Assembly (NCBI RefSeq): GCF_041365695.1
Contig: NZ_JBGFSJ010000004.1
Coordinates: 372,001 to 436,000, forward strand
Direction: 5' to 3'
Source of the DNA: Rhodosalinus sp041365695
GTDB taxonomy: Bacteria; Pseudomonadota; Alphaproteobacteria; Rhodobacterales; Rhodobacteraceae
DNA: 64,000 nt
Made by a program: the position numbers and the translations under genes. A model generated the notes under the pieces. It did no database searches. It saw nothing but the letters and a program-made list of their open reading frames with translations, and was not told the origin of the DNA. Every line of letters begins with the position of its first letter. Position 1 is the first letter of the stretch. Of this stretch, positions 42,568 through 51,512 are shown one piece after another.

Positions 42568-45500
42568 ATGCGCAGCATCCCCGAGGGCGCGGGCGGCATC
42601 CTGTCCTATTTCACGCGCCATCCCACGGTGGCGAACCTTCTGCTCGTGCTGCTGCTCGTCGCGGGGCTGTTCGCCGTGCCGAACATGCGCGCGCAGTTCT
42701 TCCCCGACGTGGTCGTGGACGACATAACCGTCTCCGTCGCCTGGCAGGGCGCCGGGGCGGAGGACGTGGACGGTGCCATCGTGCAGGTGCTCGAACCCGC
42801 GCTGCTGGCCGTGGACGGGGTGGAATCGAGCTCGGCGCGGTCGAGCGAGGGCTTCGCCAGCATCCGCCTGGAATTCGAGCCGGGCTGGAACATGACCCGC
42901 GCCCGCGACGACGTGCAGACCGCGGTGGACACGGTGACCACCCTGCCCGAGGACGCCGAGGATCCGGAGGTGCGCAGCGACCGCTGGGGCGACCGGGTGA
43001 CCGACGTGGTGATCACCGGGCCGGTCGGGCCGGATCAGCTCGCCCGGTTCGCCGACGAGTTCAACCTGCGGCTTTTCACCGAAGGCGTGACTCAGACCAC
43101 CATCCGCGGCCTCGCCGCGCCGCGCACGGTGGTGGAGGTGCCGTCGGCCAGGCTCATCGCCCACGACCTCTCCATGCAGGAGATCGCCGACGCGATCGCC
43201 GCGGAGGTGGACACCGACCCGGCGGGCGACGTGACCGGCGCGGCCGCGCGGGTCCGCACCGGGACGGAAAAGCGCACCGCCGAGCAGATCGAGGCGATCG
43301 TCCTGCGCTCGGAGGTGGGTGGCACGCGCCTCACCATCGGCGAAGTCGCGCGGGTCCGGGTCGAGGGCGTGGACCGCGAGCGGAGCTATTTCGTGGGCGA
43401 GAATCCGGCGATCTCGATCCGGGTGGACCGTTCGCTGCAGGGCGACGCCATCGCCATCCAGCGCCAGGTCGAGGAGGTGGCGGCCGAGCTCGAGGCGACG
43501 CTGCCCGAGGGCGTGAGCATCGACCTCATCCGGACGCGCGCGGATTACATCTCGGGCCGCCTCGACATCCTGCTCGACAACGCGGTGACGGGTCTTCTGC
43601 TCGTCGTCGCGCTGCTCTTTCTGTTCCTGAACGCGCGCACCGCCTTCTGGGTGGCGGCGGGCATCCCGACCGCGCTTCTGGCCGCGATCGCGATCATGTA
43701 TGCCGCCGGGCTGACCATCAACATGATCTCGCTCTTCGCGCTGATCATCACGCTGGGCATCGTGGTGGACGACGCCATCGTGGTGGGCGAACACGCCGAT
43801 TTCCGCCACAGGCATCATGGCGAAAGCCCCGTCGTCGCCGCCGAGACCGCGGCACGGCGCATGGCGCTGCCCGTCTTCGCGGCCACGCTGACCACGGTCA
43901 TCGCCTTCTTCGGCCTCGTCGCGGTGGGCGGGCAGTTCGGCAGCCTGATCGCGGACATCCCCTTCACGGTGATCGCCGTGCTGGTGGCGAGCCTGGTGGA
44001 GTGCTTCCTGATCCTGCCCAACCACATGTCCCACGCGCTCGGATCCTCCCGGCGCAACCACTGGTACGACTGGCCCTCGCGGCAGGTGAACCGCGGCTTC
44101 GTCCAGGTCCGCGACCGCCTGTTCCGGCCGGCCATGGCGCTGGTGGTCCGCGCACGCTACGCGGTCGTCGCCGGGGCGGTCGTCCTTCTGGCGTCGCAAC
44201 TCGCGCTTCTCGTCTCGGGTGAGGTGCAGTGGCGCTTCTTCAACGCGCCGGAGCAATCCTCGGTCACCGGCAATTTCGCGATGACGCCGGGGGCGACGCG
44301 CGAGGATACGCTGGCGCAGATGCGGGCCATGCAGGAGGCGGTCGCCGCGCTCAGCCGCGACTACGAGGCCGAATACGGGCGCGACCCCATCCTCTACGTC
44401 ATCGCCGAGGTGGGCGGGAACGCCGGCCGCCCGCTGCCGGGCAGCGACAGCAAGGACGACGACCTGCTGGGCGGCATCTCGATCGAACTGATCGAGGCCG
44501 ATCTCAGGCCCTATTCCAGCTTCGCGCTGGTGGCGGAGTTGCAGGAGCGCGTGGAACGCCACCCCCTCACCGAGACGATCAGCTTTCGCGGCTGGCGGTC
44601 CGGTCCCGGCGGCGAGGCGCTCGACGTGCAGTTCTACGGCGCCGACGCGCAGACGCTGAAGGGCGCCGCCGAGGCGCTCAAGACCGCGCTGGCGCGCTTC
44701 CCCGAGGTGTCGGCGCTCGAGGACAGCCTCGCCTACGACAAGGAAGAGCTGATCCTGGAACTCACGCCGCAGGGCCGGGCGCTGGGCTTCGACATCGACG
44801 GGCTCGGCCGCGTGCTGCGCGCCCGGCTGGGGGGCATCGAGGCGGCGACCTACCCGCTCGGCCCCCGCAGCGCCGAGATCCGGGTGGAACTTCCCGAGAC
44901 CGAATTGACCGCGGACTTCCTCGAGGGCACGCTGCTGCGCGCGCCCTCGGGCGCCAATGTCCCGCTCGCGGACATCGTGACGGTGGAGCAGCGCACCGGC
45001 TTCTCGACCGTCCGGCGCGAGAACGGCATCCGGCTCGTCTCGGTCACGGGCGACCTCGAGCAGGACGACGCCGCGCGCGCCGCCGAGATCATGACCGCGC
45101 TGGAAGAGGAGATCCTGCCCGCCATCGCCGCCGAGAAGCAGGTGGACTACCGGATTTCCGGCCTTTCCGAGCAGGAGAACGAGTTCCTGTCCGACGCCCT
45201 TACGGGGCTGATCCTGTGCCTGACCGGCATCTACATCGTGCTCGCGTGGATCTTCGCAAGCTGGACGCGGCCGCTGGTCGTGATGTCGGTGATCCCCTTC
45301 GGCCTCGTGGGCACGATCTGGGGCCACTACATCTGGGAGGTGCCGCTGTCGATGTTCACGGTGGTGGGACTTCTGGGCATGAGCGGGATCATCATCAACG
45401 ATTCCATCGTGCTGGTGACCACCATCGACGAGAAGGCCAGGACACGGGGGCTCGTTCCGGCCATCGTGGACGGCGCGGCGGACCGGCTGCGCCCGGTGCT

Positions 45501-45963
45501 GCTGACGACCGCCACCACGGTCCTGGGGCTCACGCCGCTTCTCTACGAGGGCTCGAGCCAGGCGGAATTCCTCAAGCCCACGGTGATCACGCTGGTCTAC
45601 GGCCTGGGCTTCGGGGTGGCGATGGTGCTTCTGATCGTGCCGGCCTTCATGGCCATGCAATCCGACATCGGGCGCCAGTTCACCGCGCTGCGCCGCGGTC
45701 TGCGCAGCCGGAGAGGCGGGCTGGGGCGCGTGCTGTCGCTGGCGCTGGCCGGCACGCTCGCCTGGCTCGGCGCGACGCTCGGCTGGACGGCGGTCACGGG
45801 CGCCCTGCCCCCGGCGATCACGGGCGCCCTGCCCGCGCTCGCCGCGCTCGCGCCGATGACCGCGGCGCTGGTGCTTTTCATCGCGGGGGCCGCGGCCCTC
45901 GCCGTGACGACCTATGCCGTCACCGCCCTTGCCATTCTGCTGCTGCGGCGCCGCGCGGCCTGA
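42568..45963 (+). CDS. RND efflux transporter (HAE1-like) with C-terminal extension
   Basis: This 1131-residue pump has the RND plan: membrane helix 1 near residues 20-38, porter domains, helices 2-6 with the proton-relay pair D401-D402 (GIVVDDAIVVGEH), a second porter half and helices 7-12. From about residue 1028 a basic stretch and two or three further hydrophobic segments (residues about 1050-1127) extend past the usual end near 1040. It should export hydrophobic drugs or metabolites with its adaptor. No TolC-like channel is encoded nearby. Confidence 0.93.
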   Translation: MRSIPEGAGGILSYFTRHPTVANLLLVLLLVAGLFAVPNMRAQFFPDVVVDDITVSVAWQGAGAEDVDGAIVQVLEPALLAVDGVESSSARSSEGFASIRLEFEPGWNMTRARDDVQTAVDTVTTLPEDAEDPEVRSDRWGDRVTDVVITGPVGPDQLARFADEFNLRLFTEGVTQTTIRGLAAPRTVVEVPSARLIAHDLSMQEIADAIAAEVDTDPAGDVTGAAARVRTGTEKRTAEQIEAIVLRSEVGGTRLTIGEVARVRVEGVDRERSYFVGENPAISIRVDRSLQGDAIAIQRQVEEVAAELEATLPEGVSIDLIRTRADYISGRLDILLDNAVTGLLLVVALLFLFLNARTAFWVAAGIPTALLAAIAIMYAAGLTINMISLFALIITLGIVVDDAIVVGEHADFRHRHHGESPVVAAETAARRMALPVFAATLTTVIAFFGLVAVGGQFGSLIADIPFTVIAVLVASLVECFLILPNHMSHALGSSRRNHWYDWPSRQVNRGFVQVRDRLFRPAMALVVRARYAVVAGAVVLLASQLALLVSGEVQWRFFNAPEQSSVTGNFAMTPGATREDTLAQMRAMQEAVAALSRDYEAEYGRDPILYVIAEVGGNAGRPLPGSDSKDDDLLGGISIELIEADLRPYSSFALVAELQERVERHPLTETISFRGWRSGPGGEALDVQFYGADAQTLKGAAEALKTALARFPEVSALEDSLAYDKEELILELTPQGRALGFDIDGLGRVLRARLGGIEAATYPLGPRSAEIRVELPETELTADFLEGTLLRAPSGANVPLADIVTVEQRTGFSTVRRENGIRLVSVTGDLEQDDAARAAEIMTALEEEILPAIAAEKQVDYRISGLSEQENEFLSDALTGLILCLTGIYIVLAWIFASWTRPLVVMSVIPFGLVGTIWGHYIWEVPLSMFTVVGLLGMSGIIINDSIVLVTTIDEKARTRGLVPAIVDGAADRLRPVLLTTATTVLGLTPLLYEGSSQAEFLKPTVITLVYGLGFGVAMVLLIVPAFMAMQSDIGRQFTALRRGLRSRRGGLGRVLSLALAGTLAWLGATLGWTAVTGALPPAITGALPALAALAPMTAALVLFIAGAAALAVTTYAVTALAILLLRRRAA

Positions 45964-45966
45964 CGA

Positions 45967-46788
45967 TCAGCGGGACCCGCAGCCGCGGATATCCACGGCC
46001 GAGGCGCCGTCCAGCAGCGTGACGCGCACACCGTCACGGTCCAGCGCGAAGGCGTTTCCATCGACGTGGACCAGACGGCTTTCCGCGGCCAGGCGGCCGG
46101 CCGCCGCCGAAAGCGCCGGTTCGGAAACCCAGACATGCGGGTCCGCAGTCTCGATCACCGCGGCCTTCACGCCGCGGGCGCCAGGCATCTCGACCTCCAC
46201 CCGCAGGCCGAGGCCATCCTGCGCGGGCGCGAGGACGCATGTCACGGCGGAGACGTCCGCCTCCTCGGCGCTGAGAGGGCGGGCGGCCAGCGCGGCGGCG
46301 ATGGCGGGATCGGGGCGACGCGCGTCGGCGGGCAGCACGCCCGCCACGGACACCTGGGCGGGGATGCAGATGTCCTCGCAGACGCCGAGGTCGATCCGCG
46401 CGGAAATCCGCACATCCGCGCCGCTGCGCGCGGGGCGGACGTGCAACGGCAGGACGACGCGGTCGGCGTAGACGATGGATCGCATGCCGTTCTGGTCGAA
46501 GACCCGCGGCACCGGCCAGGAAATCGCGACGCCCGACAGGTTGTCGGACCCGGACCAGTCGAAGCGCGGCGGGATGCCGGCGTCGCCCGGCGCGCGCCAG
46601 TACGTCTTCCAGCCCTGGGCGAGGACGAGCTCCAGCCCGGCCAGATGCGTGCCGTCCGGCTGGCGCCATCCGGGCAGAAGGCGCGCGGACACGACATCGA
46701 GACCCGTTCCGGCCTGCGCGGCCGGAACGGCAGGAGGGGTGGCGAGGGCGGCCAGCGCGGCGAAAAGGGCAAGGGTGCGAGACAACAT
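45967..46788 (-). CDS. DsbD N-terminal-domain-like periplasmic protein
   Basis: This 273-residue protein has a signal peptide (about 1-26) and an immunoglobulin-like DsbD-alpha type domain with a cysteine pair CEDIC (C137, C141). KTYWRAPGDAGIPPRFDW and a VWVSEPAL stretch match the family. The membrane and thioredoxin domains of true DsbD are missing, so it would accept electrons from another protein. The start MLSRTLALF is taken; longer frames upstream run into the intergenic gap. Confidence 0.83.
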   Translation of the reverse strand: MLSRTLALFAALAALATPPAVPAAQAGTGLDVVSARLLPGWRQPDGTHLAGLELVLAQGWKTYWRAPGDAGIPPRFDWSGSDNLSGVAISWPVPRVFDQNGMRSIVYADRVVLPLHVRPARSGADVRISARIDLGVCEDICIPAQVSVAGVLPADARRPDPAIAAALAARPLSAEEADVSAVTCVLAPAQDGLGLRVEVEMPGARGVKAAVIETADPHVWVSEPALSAAAGRLAAESRLVHVDGNAFALDRDGVRVTLLDGASAVDIRGCGSR

Positions 46789-46928
46789 GAGACATCGGAT
46801 GCGCCAATTCGCGCGAGAATCCAAGTCACGTTCCGGCGAGACGCGGCACGCGGTGCCCGCGGCAGAGGCTTGCACCCCGCCCGACCCTTGACCATGTTCG
46901 TGAAAACCTTCCTTCGACACGAGGCAAG

Positions 46929-47495
46929 ATGGCGGACGCCACCCCACTCATCGGCAAGCTTCTCATCGCCATGCCCGACATGGGCGACCCGCGCTTTTCC
47001 CACAGCGTCGTTTTCGTCTGCGCCCATTCCGAAGAGGGCGCGATGGGCCTCATCGTCAACAAGCCCACCGACGACGTGACGCTGAAGGACCTTCTGGAGC
47101 AGCTGTCGATTCCCGTCACGGCGGGCCTCAGGGACATCAAGGTGCATTTCGGCGGTCCCGTCGAGACGGGGCGCGGCTTCGTGCTGCACGGGCCCGACTA
47201 CGCCTCCTCCATCTCCACGCTGGTGGTCGACGCGCGCTTCGCCATGACCGCCACGCTCGACATCCTGGAGGAACTCGGCGAAGGCGGCGGCCCCGAGAAC
47301 GCGATCATGGCGCTGGGCTACGCGGGCTGGGGCCCCGGGCAGCTCGAGGCCGAGCTGGCGGCAAACGGCTGGCTGGCCTGCGATGCGACGCCCGAGCTCG
47401 TCTTCTCGCCCGATGACGGCGGGAAATGGCAGGCCGCGCTCAGGACGCTCGGCATCGACGCGCTGATGCTCTCGGGCACGGGCGGCCGGGCCTGA
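46929..47495 (+). CDS. YqgE/AlgH family protein
   Basis: This 188-residue protein matches YqgE/AlgH (UPF0301). It has LIGKLLIAMPDMGDPRFSHSVVF, GAMGLIVNKP, FGGPVETGRGFVLH and LGYAGWGPGQLEAEL. The biochemical role is undefined; older AlgH links to alginate regulation are weak. It lies 62 bases before pyrB and is divergent from the DsbD-like gene. Confidence 0.92.
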   Translation: MADATPLIGKLLIAMPDMGDPRFSHSVVFVCAHSEEGAMGLIVNKPTDDVTLKDLLEQLSIPVTAGLRDIKVHFGGPVETGRGFVLHGPDYASSISTLVVDARFAMTATLDILEELGEGGGPENAIMALGYAGWGPGQLEAELAANGWLACDATPELVFSPDDGGKWQAALRTLGIDALMLSGTGGRA

Positions 47496-47502
47496 GCACG
47501 GC

Positions 47503-47531
47503 TTGCCGCGCGCCGGCCCGGCCCATATAAG
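47503..47531 (+). promoter_or_regulatory. promoter of the pyrB cluster
   Basis: TTGCCG (47503-47508) and TATAAG (47526-47531) are exactly 17 bases apart, giving a start about 20 bases before the pyrB ATG, with AAGGAT as ribosome site. No attenuator or leader peptide is visible in the short leader. Confidence 0.52.
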
Positions 47532-47557
47532 CGGTCGGCGAGGCAAGGATCGCGCGC

Positions 47558-48514
47558 ATGGGTTTCAGAGACCGTCACCTCCTCGGCATCGAGCCGCTCT
47601 CGCCCGCGGCGATCACGGAGATACTCGACCTTTCCGACGGCTACGTGGACTTCAACCGGCAGCCCGCGCGCCACACCGAGGTGCTGGCCGGAAGCACGCA
47701 GATCAACATGTTCTTCGAAAGCTCCACGCGTACCCAGGCGAGCTTCGAGCTGGCCGGCAAGCGGCTGGGCGCGGACGTGATGAACATGGCGATGCAGGCC
47801 TCCTCCATAAAGAAGGGCGAGACGCTCATCGACACGGCGATGACGCTGAACGCGATGCATCCCGATCTGCTGGTGGTGCGCCATCCCCACTCGGGCGCGG
47901 TGAACCTGCTGGCCGAAAAGGTCGCCTGCGCCGTGCTGAATGCGGGCGACGGGCGCCACGAACACCCGACGCAGGCCCTGCTGGACGCGCTGACGATCCG
48001 CCGCGCGAAGGGACGGCTTCACCGGCTGTCGATCGCGATCTGCGGCGACATCGCCCATTCGCGGGTGGCACGCTCCAACATCCTGCTTCTGGGCAAGATG
48101 GAGAACCGCGTGCGGCTCATCGCGCCGCCCACGCTCCTGCCCTCGCGGATAGGGGAGTTCGGCGTGGAAGTCTTCGAGGACATGGAGGCGGGGCTGCGCG
48201 ACGTCGACGTCGTGATGATGCTGCGCCTTCAGAAAGAGCGGATGGATGGCGGCTTCATCCCGTCCGAGCGCGAATACTACCATCGCTACGGGCTCGACGC
48301 CGAAAAGCTCGCGCATGCGCGGCCCGACGCCATCGTGATGCATCCCGGGCCCATGAACCGGGGGGTGGAGATCGACGGCACGCTGGCCGACGACATCAAC
48401 CGCTCGCTGATCCAGGCGCAGGTGGAGATGGGCGTGGCGGTGCGCATGGCGGCGATGCATCTGCTGGCGCGCAACTGGCGCGAGGCGGCCGCCGCGCAGG
48501 AGGTTGAGGCATGA
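47558..48514 (+). CDS. pyrB: aspartate carbamoyltransferase catalytic subunit
   Basis: PyrB (318 residues) joins carbamoyl phosphate and aspartate. The carbamoyl-phosphate loop FFESSTRTQASFELAGKRLG is at 52-71 with SSTRT at 55-59. HPTQALLD is at 136-143, and MHPGPMNRG closes the aspartate site. It heads a coupled cluster ending in a dihydroorotase homologue and plsY. No regulatory PyrI is present. The next gene overlaps by four bases. Confidence 0.97.
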   Translation: MGFRDRHLLGIEPLSPAAITEILDLSDGYVDFNRQPARHTEVLAGSTQINMFFESSTRTQASFELAGKRLGADVMNMAMQASSIKKGETLIDTAMTLNAMHPDLLVVRHPHSGAVNLLAEKVACAVLNAGDGRHEHPTQALLDALTIRRAKGRLHRLSIAICGDIAHSRVARSNILLLGKMENRVRLIAPPTLLPSRIGEFGVEVFEDMEAGLRDVDVVMMLRLQKERMDGGFIPSEREYYHRYGLDAEKLAHARPDAIVMHPGPMNRGVEIDGTLADDINRSLIQAQVEMGVAVRMAAMHLLARNWREAAAAQEVEA

Positions 48515-49077
48515 CCACGGTTCTCGACATCCCCGCCCACGAACACGCGGTGATCCGCGTCTTCGCGCTGGACCTGTCGCCCGAGGAGGCGGCCCGCTGG
48601 TCGGAGGCCGATGGGGACGGGCCGCATCCGCTGGCCGAAGCGCTGGGAGCGGAGCCTTTCGATCCGCGCTTCGCCGAGATCGTGCGGCTTTCCGACATCG
48701 CGGAGATGGGGCTGCCCGACTATCTCGCGGAAGGTTACGACGTGCCACGGGAAGAACTCGACCCCTTCGCCGAACGGCTTCGCGGGCTCTCGAGCCATGT
48801 CGCGGTCGTGATGTCGAGCGCTTTCGCCGACGCGGCGCAAGAGGTGACGGTGCGCGCGCCGCTGCGGCTTGTCGCGACGTTCCAGGAGGCCGGGGCAGAG
48901 ACGCCCCTGTCGGGCGTGTCCGCGGAGTCCGCTCGCGGTCAGGCCCCGGCGGACGGCACGCCCGGCCCGCCCGACGATGCCGCTGCGGGCGGACGTCGGG
49001 GCGTTGTGCTGACGCTGATCGCGCTTGCGGTGCTCGTGCTGCTCGCCGTGGCGGCGCTGGCGGGCGCGCCGCGATGA
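48511..49077 (+). CDS. membrane-anchored protein linked to pyrB, unknown function
   Basis: This 188-residue protein has a globular N-terminal part (IRVFALDLSPEEAARW, LSDIAEMGLPDYLAEGYDV), a linker from about 125-155 rich in Gly/Pro/Ala, and one C-terminal membrane helix (about 163-184). It overlaps pyrB (ATGA) and the next small ORF (ATGA). I recall homologues between pyrB and pyrC in Rhodobacterales without a known function. No enzyme motif is visible. Confidence 0.75.
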   Translation: MTTVLDIPAHEHAVIRVFALDLSPEEAARWSEADGDGPHPLAEALGAEPFDPRFAEIVRLSDIAEMGLPDYLAEGYDVPREELDPFAERLRGLSSHVAVVMSSAFADAAQEVTVRAPLRLVATFQEAGAETPLSGVSAESARGQAPADGTPGPPDDAAAGGRRGVVLTLIALAVLVLLAVAALAGAPR

Positions 49078-49229
49078 CGTGCCGGCCGGGGCAGATCCCG
49101 GGGCCGGTCATCGGCCGCCCGGGACCGCGCGCGGACGGCCTGGCGCCGGCCTTCGCCGCGCGGAAGGGACGGAAGAGCCGCCAAGAGCCGATCCTCGCTG
49201 GCCGCCAGCGCCCGGGGCCCGCCCAATGA
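49074..49229 (+). CDS. 51-residue basic ORF between two coupled genes
   Basis: A short ORF, MTCRPGQIPGPVIGRPGPR and on to RKGRKSRQEPILAGRQRPG, shares ATGA overlaps with the gene before and the gene after. It is Arg/Pro-rich and basic with no fold signal. The double coupling is evidence for translation; the composition argues against it. Confidence 0.45.
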   Translation: MTCRPGQIPGPVIGRPGPRADGLAPAFAARKGRKSRQEPILAGRQRPGPAQ

Positions 49230-49618
49230 GCGCGACCGTGTTCCGCGCCGACCGGGCGACCTATATCCGCGACCACGCCTGGCTTGCCGCCGCGGCCATG
49301 GCGGGCGCCATGGTCGTGCTGTGGATCATCGACAGCCCCCATGTCTGGACCGGCGCCGTCGCGGGCCTTGCCGCCGTGGCCTTCCGCGCCTGGTTCCTCG
49401 CCTCGGAAGAGCTTGCCATCGAATGGCGCCTGGAAGACGGGATGCTGAGCGGACCGCAGGAGCGCCGGGTGGCGCTGTCGGAGATCGCGGCGCTTCGCAC
49501 CCTCGGCAGCGCGGTGCAGATCGTGACGAAGGGCGGCGACAAGCACCTGCTGAAATACCAGGCCGACCGGGAGGCGGTGCGCGACGCGATCCGGAACGCC
49601 GCGGGAGGATATCTGTGA
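49226..49618 (+). CDS. small membrane protein (PH-like tail) of the pyrB cluster
   Basis: This 130-residue protein has two membrane helices (about 18-35 and 40-57) and a compact tail (LAIEWRLEDGMLSGPQERRVALSEI, then IVTKGGDKHLLKY) with the strand pattern of bacterial PH-like domains. It overlaps the genes on both sides (ATGA, GTGA). Function unknown; the membrane location is secure. Confidence 0.75.
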   Translation: MSATVFRADRATYIRDHAWLAAAAMAGAMVVLWIIDSPHVWTGAVAGLAAVAFRAWFLASEELAIEWRLEDGMLSGPQERRVALSEIAALRTLGSAVQIVTKGGDKHLLKYQADREAVRDAIRNAAGGYL

Positions 49619-50904
49619 GCACGATCCTTTTCGAGAACGCCCGGCTGATCGATCCGGAGGCCGGCACCGACACCGCCGGCTGGCTTCTCGTCGAGAACGG
49701 CGCGGTGACCGGCACTGGCGCGGCGAAGGGGCCGGTTCCCGTCGCGGCGGAGGCGCGCATCGACTGCCGCGGCAAGTGCCTCGCCCCCGGCATCGTCGAT
49801 CTGGGGGTGAAGATCGGCGAGCCGGGCGAGCGTCACAAGGAAAGCTTCCGTTCCGCCGGTCTTGCCGCCGCGGCGGGGGGCGTGACCACCATCGTGACGC
49901 GACCCGACACGCAGCCGCCCCTCGACAATCCCGAAAGCCTGGAATTCGTCGTCCGGCGCGCGGCCGAGGCCGCGCCGGTGCATGTCCGCCCCATGGCCGC
50001 GCTCACCAAGGGGCGCGAGGGGCGGGAGATGACCGAGATCGGTTTCCTGATGGATACCGGCGCGATCGCCTTCACCGACGCGGACCGGGTCGTCGCGGAT
50101 ACCAAGGTGCTCTCGCGCGCGCTCACCTACGCCCGCGGGCTCGGCGCGCTCGTCATCGGGCACCCGCAGGAGCCCGGGCTCTCGCGCGGGGCTGCGGCGA
50201 CCTCGGGCAAGTTCGCCTCGCTCAAGGGGCTTCCGGCGGTCTCGCCCATGGCCGAGCGCATGGGCCTCGACCGGGACATCGCGCTGCTGGAGATGACCGG
50301 CGCGCGCTATCACGCCGACCAGATCACCACGGCGCGGGCGCTGCCCGCTCTGGAGCGGGCCAGGAACAACGGTCTCGACATCACTGCGGGGGTGAGCGTG
50401 CATCACCTGACGCTGAACGACCTCGACGTGGCCGACTACCGCACCTTCTTCAAGCTGACGCCCCCCCTGCGCTCGGAGGACGACCGTGTGGCCGCCGTGG
50501 AGGCGCTGCGCACCGGGCTCATCGACGTGCTCTGCTCCTGGCACACGCCGCAGGACGAAGAGAGCAAGCGGCTTCCGTTCGAGGAGGCGGCGGCGGGCGC
50601 GGTGGGGCTCGAGACGCTCCTGCCCGCCGCGCTGCGGCTTCACCACGCGGGCGCGCTCACCCTGCCCGAGCTTTTCCGCGCCATGGCGCTGAACCCGGCG
50701 CGGCGGCTCGGGCTCGAGGCGGGCCGCCTCGCCCCCGGCGCGCCTGCGGACCTCGTGCTTTTCGACCCGGACGCGCCTTTCGTGCTGGACCGGTGGAAAC
50801 TGCGCTCGAAATCAAAGAACACGCCCTTCGACGGCGCGCGCCTGCAGGGCCGCGTGATCGGAACCTGGGTCGGCGGGCGCCGCGTGCACGGGACGGACGC
50901 GTGA
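49615..50904 (+). CDS. dihydroorotase homologue, probably catalytically dead (PyrC')
   Basis: This 429-residue amidohydrolase-fold protein aligns with class I dihydroorotase over its length. Active enzymes have a D-x-H-x-H metal motif; here the site reads DLGVKIGEPG (62-71) with no His. The later S-D-H is CSWH (307-310), so the catalytic Asp is Trp. It therefore resembles the non-catalytic PyrC' that Pseudomonas aspartate carbamoyltransferase needs for assembly. GTG start overlaps the previous stop. A genuine dihydroorotase should exist elsewhere. Confidence 0.88.
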   Translation: MSTILFENARLIDPEAGTDTAGWLLVENGAVTGTGAAKGPVPVAAEARIDCRGKCLAPGIVDLGVKIGEPGERHKESFRSAGLAAAAGGVTTIVTRPDTQPPLDNPESLEFVVRRAAEAAPVHVRPMAALTKGREGREMTEIGFLMDTGAIAFTDADRVVADTKVLSRALTYARGLGALVIGHPQEPGLSRGAAATSGKFASLKGLPAVSPMAERMGLDRDIALLEMTGARYHADQITTARALPALERARNNGLDITAGVSVHHLTLNDLDVADYRTFFKLTPPLRSEDDRVAAVEALRTGLIDVLCSWHTPQDEESKRLPFEEAAAGAVGLETLLPAALRLHHAGALTLPELFRAMALNPARRLGLEAGRLAPGAPADLVLFDPDAPFVLDRWKLRSKSKNTPFDGARLQGRVIGTWVGGRRVHGTDA

Positions 50905-51512
50905 TGCCCGCGGCGGAAAGCGGCGCCGCGCTTCTCGCGCTCTGGGCCGGGCTGGGCTACCTGCTCGGCTCGGTGCCGTTCGGCGTGCTGCTGACGCGCG
51001 CGCTGGGTCTTGCCGACCCGCGGAAGATCGGGTCGGGCAATATCGGCGCCACGAACGTGCTGCGCACCGGCAACAAGGCCGCCGCCGCGGGCACGCTGCT
51101 GCTCGACGGCGGAAAGGGGGCCGCGGCGGTGCTTCTGGCCCGCGCGGTGGCCGGCGAGGACGCGGCGCAGATCGCCGGGCTCGCGGCGTTTCTGGGACAT
51201 TGCTATCCGGTCTGGCTCGGCTTCCGGGGCGGCAAGGGCGTGGCCACCTTCCTCGGTCTGGTGCTCGCGCTCGCCTGGCCCGTGGGCGTGGCCTGCTGCC
51301 TGACCTGGCTCGCCACCGCCGCGCTCGCACGAATCTCGTCGCTCGCCGCGCTCGTCGCGGCGGCGAGCGCCGCGCCCTGGGCGATCGTGCTCGGCCGTGG
51401 CGAGATGGCCGCGCTGGCGGTCGCCCTCGCGCTTGTCGTCGCCTGGCGCCACCGCACCAACATCGCCCGGATGCGGGCAGGCACGGAGCCGCGCATCGGG
51501 CGGAAGGGCTAG
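50904..51512 (+). CDS. plsY: acyl-phosphate glycerol-3-phosphate acyltransferase
   Basis: PlsY (202 residues) starts phospholipid synthesis by acylating glycerol 3-phosphate from acyl phosphate. Motif 1 GSVPFGVLLTR, motif 2 GSGNIGATNVLR and motif 3 GHCYPVWLGFRGGKGVAT are all present. About six membrane helices. The ATG shares one base with the pyrC' stop, and the TAG stop overlaps the opposing hydrolase's TAG inside CTAG. Confidence 0.96.
   Translation: MPAAESGAALLALWAGLGYLLGSVPFGVLLTRALGLADPRKIGSGNIGATNVLRTGNKAAAAGTLLLDGGKGAAAVLLARAVAGEDAAQIAGLAAFLGHCYPVWLGFRGGKGVATFLGLVLALAWPVGVACCLTWLATAALARISSLAALVAAASAAPWAIVLGRGEMAALAVALALVVAWRHRTNIARMRAGTEPRIGRKG

Noticed and set aside
40840..45660. 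Very long minus-strand open frame (about 1600 codons) opposite the RND operon
   Set aside because: It is antisense to two clear genes, rich in His/Arg/Gln/Asp without any domain, and has no ribosome site. It is a product of high-GC third codon positions in the real strand.
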